A stretch of 6,135 nt of DNA from UBA668 sp049424465 (lineage in GTDB: Bacteria; Actinomycetota; Acidimicrobiia; Acidimicrobiales; Ilumatobacteraceae): the NCBI GenBank assembly GCA_049424465.1, contig JBMSSR010000168.1, forward strand, positions 1-6,135, read 5' to 3'. Both the position numbers and the translations under genes were made by a program. Numbering within the stretch: the stretch's first letter is position 1; each line of letters starts with the position of its first letter. The notes beneath the pieces are model-generated. The model made no database searches. It saw only the letters and a list, made by a program, of their open reading frames with translations, and was not told the DNA's origin. This document shows positions 1 to 6,135 of the stretch, one piece after another.

Positions 1-1599
<1,599 letters not shown>

Positions 1600-1612
1600 C
1601 CGACCCGCACTC

Positions 1613-1666
1613 CGGAGGGAGCCCCGCACCGCGCCCGTCGTGGCGGTGGGGCTCCCTTCGTCGTTT
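1613..1666 (+). terminator. Rho-independent terminator after hppA
   Basis: A long GC-rich inverted repeat starts 14 nt after the hppA stop. Bases 1613-1625 (CGGAGGGAGCCCC) pair with 1648-1660 (GGGGCTCCCTTCG) with one G-T wobble. The stem continues as 1628-1632 with 1643-1647 after a two-base bulge. A short T-rich tract (TCGTTTTC) follows near 1661. It should end the hppA transcript and separate it from the DedA gene, whose own promoter sits just downstream. Confidence 0.8.
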
Positions 1667-1673
1667 TCGGCAC

Positions 1674-1679
1674 TAGGTT
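1674..1679 (+). promoter_or_regulatory. -10-like box for a leaderless DedA mRNA
   Basis: TAGGTT fits the bacterial -10 pattern TANNNT and ends 6 nt before the GTG start of the DedA-family gene. That spacing would place transcription initiation at or next to the start codon, giving a leaderless mRNA. No purine-rich Shine-Dalgarno sequence lies in the short space before the GTG. I see no convincing -35 element, because the region where it would fall is the downstream arm of the hppA terminator. The call rests on position and on the similar layout before other genes here. Confidence 0.5.
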
Positions 1680-1685
1680 CACTGC

Positions 1686-2522
1686 GTGCTCGCACTGCTC
1701 GACTTCGCCAACAAGTGGGTGGAACGCGGTGGTATCGCCGTGCTGTCGCTCATCGTCTTCGCCGAGAGCGGACTGCTCGTCGGGTTCTTCCTGCCCGGCG
1801 ACTCGCTGCTGTTCTTCGCCGGCTTCCTGTCGAGCTCGGCCGGGGGCTCGGTGCTGCCGCCGCTGCCCGTCGTCGCCGTCGCCTGCGCAGTCGCCGCGAT
1901 CGTCGGCGACCAGGTGGGCTACGTGATCGGCCAGAAGTTCGGTCCCGCACTGTTCAACCGCCCCAAGAGCCGGTTCTTCGACCCGGCCAACGTGCGCAAG
2001 GCCGAGGCCTTCTTCGCCAAGCACGGCTCGAAGACCATCGTGCTCGCCCGGTTCGTGCCGATCGTGCGAACGTTCGTCCCGACGGTCGCCGGCGTCAGCA
2101 ACATGCCCTATCGCACGTTCGTGCTCTACAACGTCGTCGGTGGCGTGCTGTGGGGCGGCGGCGTGACGACCCTCGGGTACTTCCTCGGCGAGATCGACGT
2201 GGTCAAGGAGAACATCGAGCTGGCGGCCATCGCCATCGCCGGGCTCTCGCGGCGGCCGATCGTCACCGAGGCCTGGCGTCACCAGCGGGCACGCCGCGCC
2301 GACGCCGGACGCCGGGTCGGTCGGCTCGCACGATCGTGTCGGTCGGCGGGAACCGCGCCGCCGTGGCGGTCGTCACACGGGCATGACCCGACACCTCGCC
2401 CGCCGATCCCTCACTGCGCTGGCCGCAGTGGCCGCACTGTCGCTGTCGATCGCCGGGTGCGCCGCCGAGGACCGCGAGTCGTCCACCGAGTCGGGTGGCG
2501 CCCCGTCAGCGACAGCGGGTGA
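1686..2522 (+). CDS. DedA-family membrane protein (3' end possibly frameshifted)
   Basis: DedA (SNARE-associated/VTT) proteins are inner-membrane proteins implicated in lipid flipping and in envelope and proton-motive-force homeostasis. Conserved family features appear in order: E27 in FAESGLLVGFFLPGDS with D39; GDQVGYVIG at 74-82; and ARFVPIVRTFVPTVAGVSNM at 121-140 with R122 and R128. These four charged residues correspond to those known to be essential in E. coli YqjA. Family homology ends near residue 204 (TEAWRHQRARR), where such proteins normally stop. The frame instead continues for about 74 residues rich in Arg and Pro, and its last 140 nt lie out of frame inside the lipoprotein gene. 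One missing base near 2280-2340 would move the reading to a TGA at 2384-2386, making an ATGA overlap with the next gene. The GTG start at 1686 follows a -10-like box. The family call is secure; the C-terminus is not. Confidence 0.9.
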   Translation: MLALLDFANKWVERGGIAVLSLIVFAESGLLVGFFLPGDSLLFFAGFLSSSAGGSVLPPLPVVAVACAVAAIVGDQVGYVIGQKFGPALFNRPKSRFFDPANVRKAEAFFAKHGSKTIVLARFVPIVRTFVPTVAGVSNMPYRTFVLYNVVGGVLWGGGVTTLGYFLGEIDVVKENIELAAIAIAGLSRRPIVTEAWRHQRARRADAGRRVGRLARSCRSAGTAPPWRSSHGHDPTPRPPIPHCAGRSGRTVAVDRRVRRRGPRVVHRVGWRPVSDSG

Positions 2523-3336
2523 TGTCGCGGGCGGTGGCAGCGAGGCACCAGCCGACGATGCCGGCGGCGACGGCACCGTCGACCTTCCTGCCTACACACC
2601 GCAGGCGGGACGGAGCCTGATCGTGCGGATGACCGTGGGCCTGCGGGTGGTCGAGGTCGGTCCTGCGGTCGACGCGCTGATCCGCCTGGCTGACGAGCAC
2701 GACGGTCAGCTCGCCAACAGCAGTGTCGACATCTCGAGCCCCGAGTACGCGAACGGCCAACTGGTGTTCCGCATGCCGCCCGAGCAGGTCGACCCGTTCA
2801 TCGCCGGGCTCGACCCGGCTGTCGGCCGCACGGTGTCGCTGAATGGCTCGACCGAGGATGTCACCGGTCAGCTTCGCGACCTCGATGCACAGATCGAGAT
2901 GGCCGAGATCAGCGTCGACCGCGTGAAGACCCTGCTCGCCGGGGCCACCAAGCTGGCCGACATCATCCTGCTCGAGGGCGAGCTGACGACACGACAGACG
3001 ACGCTCGAGCAGTTGCGCGCCGTGAAGGCCGACCTGTCGCAGCAGGTGGCACTGGCGACGGTGACCGTGTACCTCGAGACCGCACCCGCAGACGCCCTCG
3101 ATGACACCGACAGCGGGGTGCTGTCCGACATCGGCGATGCCTTCGCCCGCGGGTGGGACGCCTTCGTGTCCGCCCTCGTCGGCGTTCTGCTGGTGCTCGG
3201 GTGGTCGGCGCCGTTCGTGATCGCCGCCGGGCTGGTACTCGTCGCAGCGTCGAGGCTCAGGCGACGGGTGCGACGAAATCGAGCAGCCGCTCCATCGACC
3301 CCACCATTTCGGGACGAAGATCTGCATACGTCGTGA
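2383..3336 (+). CDS. DUF4349-containing lipoprotein with C-terminal membrane anchor
   Basis: This is a predicted envelope lipoprotein of unknown function. The N-terminus is a lipoprotein signal peptide: Arg-rich residues 3-8, a hydrophobic stretch at 10-23, and lipobox IAGC with the lipidated Cys at 26. Residues 27-65 are a low-complexity Gly/Ala/Asp/Ser linker. The DUF4349 domain spans about 75-232 and carries the family hallmark TEDVTGQLRDLDAQI at 157-171. A probable coiled coil follows, including LADIILLEGELTTRQTTLEQ at 191-210. A transmembrane helix lies at about 261-289, followed by a basic tail (RLRRRVRRNR), so the protein may be tethered at both ends. I chose ATG 2383 because it gives a complete signal peptide and no other in-frame start lies between it and the upstream stop at 2164-2166. 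No Shine-Dalgarno is visible, so coupling to the DedA gene is plausible. The last 80 nt are antisense to the 3' end of the DUF3097 gene. DUF4349's molecular function is unknown to me. Confidence 0.92.
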   Translation: MTRHLARRSLTALAAVAALSLSIAGCAAEDRESSTESGGAPSATAGDVAGGGSEAPADDAGGDGTVDLPAYTPQAGRSLIVRMTVGLRVVEVGPAVDALIRLADEHDGQLANSSVDISSPEYANGQLVFRMPPEQVDPFIAGLDPAVGRTVSLNGSTEDVTGQLRDLDAQIEMAEISVDRVKTLLAGATKLADIILLEGELTTRQTTLEQLRAVKADLSQQVALATVTVYLETAPADALDDTDSGVLSDIGDAFARGWDAFVSALVGVLLVLGWSAPFVIAAGLVLVAASRLRRRVRRNRAAAPSTPPFRDEDLHTS

Positions 3337-4069
3337 CGAGGTTGCGCAGGCGCGGCCAGAACGTGGTCGGGTCGACGCCGAGCGCCGTGCACACACCCTC
3401 CTTCCACGGCGTGCCGCGCGGTACCGACGGCCATTCGTCGATCCCGAGCAGGTGGGGGCGAACGGCCGCCCAGACGTCGACGAACGGGTGCCCCACGACG
3501 AGCACGTGCGGAGACGGTGGCAGTGCGTCGACGAGACGCTGCTCCTTGCTGCCGGGGACGAGGTGGTCGACGAGGACGCCGAGGCGGCGCCCCGGCGACG
3601 GGCCGAACGCAGCAATGGCGGCGGCGAGGTCGTCGATGCCGTGCATCGGCTCGACGACGATGCCGAGCTCGCGCAGATCGTCACCCCAGACGTGCTCGAC
3701 CAGCTCGGCATCGTGACGTCCCTCGACCCAGATGCGGCTCGCCGCTGCGACACGGGCGACCGCCGGGCCGCCGGCGACCGAGCCGCTGTTGGTGACCCGA
3801 GCCACCGGCGCCGAGGGCTGCGCCGACGGACGGACCAGCGTCGCCGGGCGGCCGTCGACCACGTACGCCGAGGGGTCGAGTGCGAACAGTCGTTGGCGGC
3901 CATGACGGTCGCGCAGGGTCACGCTGCGCAGGTCGACCGCGACGACGTCGCCGACGAAGCCGCTGGCGCGGTGCTCGACCACGAGCCCCACCGTGGCGGG
4001 CACCGACGGGGCAGGTCTGCCGCGGTCACGGCGTGCTGCGTCGAACTCGTCGAGGATGTCGCGCGTCAT
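3257..4069 (-). CDS. DUF3097 family protein with TOPRIM-like motifs
   Basis: This soluble protein belongs to the actinobacterial DUF3097 family, which has no assigned function that I know of. I chose the ATG at 4067-4069, giving 270 aa, because it overlaps the TGA of the upstream cistron as ATGA. An in-frame ATG at 4091-4093 would add eight residues. The N-terminal part, from GLVVEHRASGFVGDVV to DGRPATLVRP (about residues 28-81), looks like a small beta-rich module. The middle part has WVEGRHDAELVEHVWGDD at about 114-131 and GVLVDHLVPGSKEQRL at about 164-179. The spacing of EGxxD and a later VLVDxxxPGxK resembles the TOPRIM fold of RNase M5, primases and topoisomerases (inference); the second Asp of the usual DxD is absent. 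A conserved-looking tail follows (YADLRP, then LLDFV). There are no membrane segments. It is probably translationally coupled to the gene upstream, and its 3' end overlaps the lipoprotein gene. Confidence 0.9.
   Translation of the reverse strand: MTRDILDEFDAARRDRGRPAPSVPATVGLVVEHRASGFVGDVVAVDLRSVTLRDRHGRQRLFALDPSAYVVDGRPATLVRPSAQPSAPVARVTNSGSVAGGPAVARVAAASRIWVEGRHDAELVEHVWGDDLRELGIVVEPMHGIDDLAAAIAAFGPSPGRRLGVLVDHLVPGSKEQRLVDALPPSPHVLVVGHPFVDVWAAVRPHLLGIDEWPSVPRGTPWKEGVCTALGVDPTTFWPRLRNLVTTYADLRPEMVGSMERLLDFVAPVA
4066..4069 (-). promoter_or_regulatory. ATGA stop/start overlap coupling two cistrons
   Basis: On the minus strand, bases 4069-4066 read ATGA: the ATG of the DUF3097 gene shares bases with the TGA stop of the preceding gene. 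No Shine-Dalgarno is obvious upstream of this ATG. Termination-reinitiation coupling is therefore the likely way the second cistron is translated, and this decides its start. Confidence 0.75.
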
Positions 4070-4752
4070 TGCACGTGCACGGTACGCGCCCACCAGCCGT
4101 CAGCGGTGACCACCTGCACGATGCCCGTGCCGTCCGCCCGCCGGTACGGGAGGTGCAGCGAACCACGGAGCGTGTCGGCGGTCGGCATCGACGCGTCGAC
4201 GGCCGGGCGCCACGGCGTGCCCCACACATGAACCCGTGATGCACTGCCCACGCTGGCGACGACACCGTCGGCGGTCTCGAACCGGGCGTCGTAGTCACCC
4301 CGCTGCCGGTACCCGTCGGCTCCCGGCGTCAGGTCGAGTACCTCCGGCTCGCCAGCGGCGTACCACTCGATGTCGGTGGTGATCGGCGCCCGCTCGCCGA
4401 AGGCGCGGCGCAGTGCGTCGTCCGCATCGTCGAGCAGGACCCCGTGCGCCTCGTTGCCGAGGCTCCACTGGCCGAACGGCACGTCGCAGTCGTGGCCGGC
4501 CCACATCTCGGGTGGTTTCAGCTCGAGCCCGTCGCGCAATCCCGTGCCGTCGAGTTCCTCCACGTAGAGGTACGGCACGTCGCGTCGGGCGAGCCCCGCC
4601 CAGTAGTCGAAACGCCGACCGCGGAGCTCGACGCCCACGAACCACGCCAGCAGGGGACTGCCTGCGCCGTCGACCTCGCTCCCCCACCAGACCCAGGTCT
4701 CGACCGCGGCATCGACGTGTCGCCGTTCGTCGTGCGCACGATCGGCCCACAT
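4066..4752 (-). CDS. Uncharacterised protein, possibly lipocalin-like (AttH/DUF7064-type)
   Basis: I do not firmly recognise this 228-aa protein. It has no signal peptide or membrane helix, is rich in Trp and acidic residues, and reads as mostly beta-structure. Visible features are ETWVWWGSEV at 18-27, LGNEAHGVLLDDADDALRRA at 98-117, TTDIEWYA at 125-132, and YRQRGDYDARF at 148-158 leading to SRVHVWGTPWRP at 172-183. The pattern of a Trp-rich start, a Tyr-Gln-x-Gly strand and then R-x-H-x-W-G recalls the two-domain lipocalin-like AttH/DUF7064 group, whose members act on or bind hydrophobic ligands such as terpenoids. This is weak, memory-based similarity. The frame stays open upstream to 4917, but that extension would lie inside the SCP2-type gene. 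ATG 4752 is preferred because it sits 7 nt after a TAGTCT box. The gene is first in a probable two-gene operon with the DUF3097 gene, linked by an ATGA overlap. Confidence 0.8.
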   Translation of the reverse strand: MWADRAHDERRHVDAAVETWVWWGSEVDGAGSPLLAWFVGVELRGRRFDYWAGLARRDVPYLYVEELDGTGLRDGLELKPPEMWAGHDCDVPFGQWSLGNEAHGVLLDDADDALRRAFGERAPITTDIEWYAAGEPEVLDLTPGADGYRQRGDYDARFETADGVVASVGSASRVHVWGTPWRPAVDASMPTADTLRGSLHLPYRRADGTGIVQVVTADGWWARTVHVQ

Positions 4753-4758
4753 CGCGGC

Positions 4759-4764
4759 CAGACT
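4759..4764 (+). promoter_or_regulatory. -10-like box for the SCP2-type gene
   Basis: CAGACT keeps the A at position 2 and the T at position 6 of the TANNNT consensus and ends 6 nt before the GTG start at 4771. It overlaps five bases of the divergent TAGTCT box on the other strand. No clear -35 was seen. The match is weak on its own; the spacing and the divergent layout are the main support. Confidence 0.35.
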
Positions 4765-4765
4765 A
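4760..4765 (-). promoter_or_regulatory. -10 box for the unknown gene/DUF3097 operon
   Basis: The minus strand reads TAGTCT, a TANNNT -10 match, ending 7 nt before the ATG at 4752. This implies a leaderless mRNA. A CTGAGA element lies 16 nt upstream on the same strand (plus bases 4782-4787), inside the SCP2-type coding region, and may act as a weak -35. The same CTGAG-16 nt-TANNNT layout occurs before deoD. Confidence 0.5.
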
Positions 4766-4770
4766 GGGCC

Positions 4771-5163
4771 GTGATCCGCTATCTCAGCCTCGACTGGCTC
4801 GATGCGCTCGCGGCCGAGGTGTCCGCCAGCGCCGCCCTGCAGCACCTTGCCGGCGAGCACACGATCGGTGTCACCCAAGTGGTCACCGGCGGCCCCGAGG
4901 GTGACGTCACGTATCACCTGCAGGTCGCCGATGGCCGCGCGACCTTCGGCCCCGGCCCCGCCGAGCCCGAGGACGTGACGATGCAGCAGTCGTGGGAGAC
5001 CGCCGTGGCGGTGGCGCTCGGACGCCTGAACGCGCAGGAAGCATTCATCAAGGGCCGCATCCTGCTGTTCGGCGACCAGCAGAAACTGATCGCGTCACAG
5101 CCGGTGTTCGGGGCGCTCGACGCGGTGTTCGGCGCCGTGCGCGAACGCACCGACTACGCCTGA
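4771..5163 (+). CDS. SCP2 sterol-binding domain protein
   Basis: This 130-aa protein is essentially one SCP2-type domain, a small fold with a hydrophobic tunnel that binds lipids or fatty acyl groups in the cytoplasm. Evidence: an opening helix (IRYLSLDWLDALAAEV), beta strands around TYHLQVADGRATF (47-59), DVTMQQSWETAVAVALGRLN at 68-87, and AQEAFIKGRILLFGDQQKL at 88-106. The last segment matches the family's G-x-L-x-x-Q-x-A-F-x-x-G-K/R-I-x-x-x-G-D signature. The GTG at 4771 is chosen because the protein begins there with a typical MIRYLS start. The frame continues upstream as an artefact across the divergent gene. Many SCP2-only proteins have no known ligand, so binding of a lipid is inference. 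The gene stands alone, divergent from the unknown gene and convergent with deoD, with 48 nt between the two stops and no clear terminator hairpin in that gap. Confidence 0.9.
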   Translation: MIRYLSLDWLDALAAEVSASAALQHLAGEHTIGVTQVVTGGPEGDVTYHLQVADGRATFGPGPAEPEDVTMQQSWETAVAVALGRLNAQEAFIKGRILLFGDQQKLIASQPVFGALDAVFGAVRERTDYA

Positions 5164-5211
5164 CGCCACCACGGCCGACCTGGTCCGACCCGGCCCAGCC
5201 TGTCGTCCGCC

Positions 5212-5922
5212 TCAGCCGACGGCGACGTCACAGCCGAGACGCACCATCTGCTCGACCGCTGCGCCCAGCGTCGCGTCGTCGATGCGTTCGGAACCTGCGT
5301 CGGTGATCAGGTCGCTGACCGTCGCGATGCACACGGTCTCGACACCGTGCATCGCCCCGATCGTGTAGAGCGCGGCGGCCTCCATCTCGACCGCGAGGTG
5401 ACCGCGCTGCTTCCAGCGCTGCATGATGCCCTCACGCGGGTCGTAGAAGAGCGCCGACGACACGATCGGACCGACGTGGTGCCGCACCTGCCGCGCCCTG
5501 GCCAGCGACACCGCCCGCTCGACCAGGCCGAAGGTCGCCGTCGGGGCATGTGCCTCGCCGTTCGTCAGCTGCGCCACGATGCCGTCGTCGGGCGACGCGC
5601 TCACTGCCACCACCAGGTCGCCCATGCGCATGCCGTCAGCGAGTCCGCCGACCGTGCCGACGCGCACGAGACGACGAGCGCCCAGTTGCACGAGCTCGGT
5701 GTAGTAGATCGACGCGCTCGCGCAGCCCATCCCCGATGCCTGCACGCTGATGGGGGCGCCACCGAACGTGCCGGTGTAGCCCAGCGCCCCGCGCTCGGAG
5801 TTGACGAGGCGAGCACCGGGGTCGAGGACCTGTTCGGCGATGAACCGCGCACGGTTGGGGTCGCCCGGCACGAGCACCGTCGGCGCGTAGTCGGCGGCGG
5901 TGGCACGGATGTGGATCGGCAC
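5212..5922 (-). CDS. deoD: DeoD-type purine nucleoside phosphorylase
   Basis: The predicted reaction is phosphorolysis of purine (deoxy)nucleosides to free base and (deoxy)ribose-1-phosphate, for salvage in the cytoplasm. With the GTG at 5920-5922 as start, the protein has 236 aa, the usual length for the hexameric family. Its start, MPIHIRATAADYAPTVLVPG, aligns with E. coli DeoD. Matching functional positions, in mature E. coli numbering, are H4, G20 and R24 (PGDPNRA), R43 (here R44), R87 (RVGT; T90 replaces S90), F159 (ALFYDP), E179-M180-E181 (VEMEAA) and the catalytic D204 (TVSD). The catalytic R217 is not clearly present: an ungapped alignment puts Ala there, with R213 nearby. A longer in-frame ATG at 5982 would run back into mdh and is rejected. 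The gene lies 31 nt after the mdh stop and has its own -10-like box. A related PNP/UDP-family phosphorylase with different specificity remains possible. Confidence 0.92.
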   Translation of the reverse strand: MPIHIRATAADYAPTVLVPGDPNRARFIAEQVLDPGARLVNSERGALGYTGTFGGAPISVQASGMGCASASIYYTELVQLGARRLVRVGTVGGLADGMRMGDLVVAVSASPDDGIVAQLTNGEAHAPTATFGLVERAVSLARARQVRHHVGPIVSSALFYDPREGIMQRWKQRGHLAVEMEAAALYTIGAMHGVETVCIATVSDLITDAGSERIDDATLGAAVEQMVRLGCDVAVG

Positions 5923-5929
5923 AGGGCCG

Positions 5930-5957
5930 AGCGTAGACGGCTGCGGCAGCGACTCAG
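5930..5957 (-). promoter_or_regulatory. deoD: Probable leaderless promoter of deoD
   Basis: The minus strand reads TACGCT (plus 5930-5935), a TANNNT -10 match, ending 7 nt before the GTG start. A CTGAGT sequence (plus 5952-5957) lies 16 nt upstream and resembles TTGACA at its TGA core. It contains the TGA stop codon of mdh. No Shine-Dalgarno lies before the GTG, so the deoD mRNA is probably leaderless, with possible additional read-through from mdh. Confidence 0.5.
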
Positions 5958-6135
5958 ATGAGGCCGAGGTCGCGCACCGCATCGCGCTCCTCGGCGAGCT
6001 CGGCGGCGCTCGCGTCGATGCGGGCGCGGCTGAAGTCGTCGATGTCGAGCCCCTGCACGATCGACCACTCGCCGTTCGAGCAGGTGCACGGGAAGCTCGA
6101 GATGAGGCCCTCGGGCACGCCGTACGAGCCGTGGG
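5954..6135 (-). CDS. mdh: Malate dehydrogenase, C-terminal end
   Basis: Only the last 59 codons are in the window; the gene runs off the right edge. The enzyme interconverts malate and oxaloacetate with NAD(H) in the TCA cycle. The visible protein begins HGSYGVPEGLISSFPCTCSN and continues GEWSIVQGLDIDDFSRARID, then ends with the charged helix AELAEERDAVRDLGLI. This is the typical C-terminus of the roughly 330-aa bacterial malate dehydrogenase type that resembles the cytosolic eukaryotic enzyme: SYGVPEGLI-x-SFP, W-x-IVQGL-x-I-x-x-F-x-R-x-x-I-D, then a Glu-rich helix. Catalytic and NAD-binding parts lie outside the window. The TGA stop is embedded in the putative -35 of deoD, 31 nt before the deoD start. 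Confidence 0.92.
   Translation of the reverse strand, partial: HGSYGVPEGLISSFPCTCSNGEWSIVQGLDIDDFSRARIDASAAELAEERDAVRDLGLI

Noticed and set aside
2506..3903. 465-aa open frame on the minus strand across the lipoprotein and DUF3097 genes
   Set aside because: Its composition is mostly Arg/Ser/Ala, it overlaps two well-supported genes in other frames, and it shows no domain signature.
4070..4079. Perfect palindrome TGCACGTGCA next to the ATGA overlap
   Set aside because: It lies in the coding end of the unknown gene, is short, and is expected by chance in GC-rich DNA. I saw no second copy.
3452..4231. 259-aa open frame on the plus strand antisense to DUF3097
   Set aside because: It mirrors a gene with clear family motifs and has no plausible fold or start signal.
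4753..4917. N-terminal extension of the unknown gene to an ATG at 4917
   Set aside because: The extra 55 residues are antisense to the SCP2-type N-terminus and Gly-rich. The ATG at 4752 has a -10 box 7 nt upstream.
5164..5211. Possible terminator between the convergent SCP2-type and deoD genes
   Set aside because: Only short interrupted GGCC/GGTC pairings were found, with no stable stem and no T-run on either strand.
5923..5982. Extended DeoD start at ATG 5982
   Set aside because: It would overlap the 3' end of mdh and add 20 residues without homology. The GTG at 5922 aligns exactly with known DeoD N-termini.

Overview
This window comes from a GC-rich bacterial chromosome whose coding regions strongly prefer G or C at third codon positions. 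The gene content is ordinary housekeeping: a K+-independent H+-pumping pyrophosphatase, a DedA membrane protein, a DUF4349 lipoprotein, a DUF3097 protein, an SCP2-type protein, a purine nucleoside phosphorylase and malate dehydrogenase. DUF3097, the hppA type and start codons placed directly after -10 boxes point to Actinomycetota. An Acidimicrobiia-like lineage is my best guess, but that is inference. I see no mobile element, CRISPR array, tRNA or rRNA.

Layout. The 3' part of hppA (+) enters from the left edge and ends in a strong hairpin plus T-run. A DedA-family gene (+) follows from an apparently leaderless GTG start. Its reading frame runs 140 nt into the next gene, a DUF4349 lipoprotein (+), and I suspect a frameshift near its 3' end. 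The lipoprotein gene converges on, and overlaps by 80 nt, a DUF3097 gene (-). The DUF3097 gene is the second cistron of a two-gene unit: its start overlaps the stop of the upstream unknown gene (-) by ATGA. That unknown gene diverges from a small SCP2-type gene (+) across only 18 bp, where two -10-like boxes overlap. The SCP2-type gene converges on a deoD-like gene (-). Upstream of deoD, on the same strand, the last 59 codons of mdh run off the right edge.

How the genes work together. No single pathway ties the window together. mdh and deoD are co-oriented central-metabolism genes with a probable separate promoter for deoD. The unknown gene and the DUF3097 gene are probably co-translated. The DedA and lipoprotein genes are co-oriented and both encode envelope proteins. 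The window is densely packed: no gene-free stretch reaches 300 bases and the longest is about 86 bases.

I did not find a clear new defence or mobile system. The points most worth checking are the TOPRIM-like motifs in the DUF3097 protein, the repeated leaderless promoter layout, the bidirectional promoter packed into 18 bp, the possible dedA frameshift, and the convergent coding overlap.
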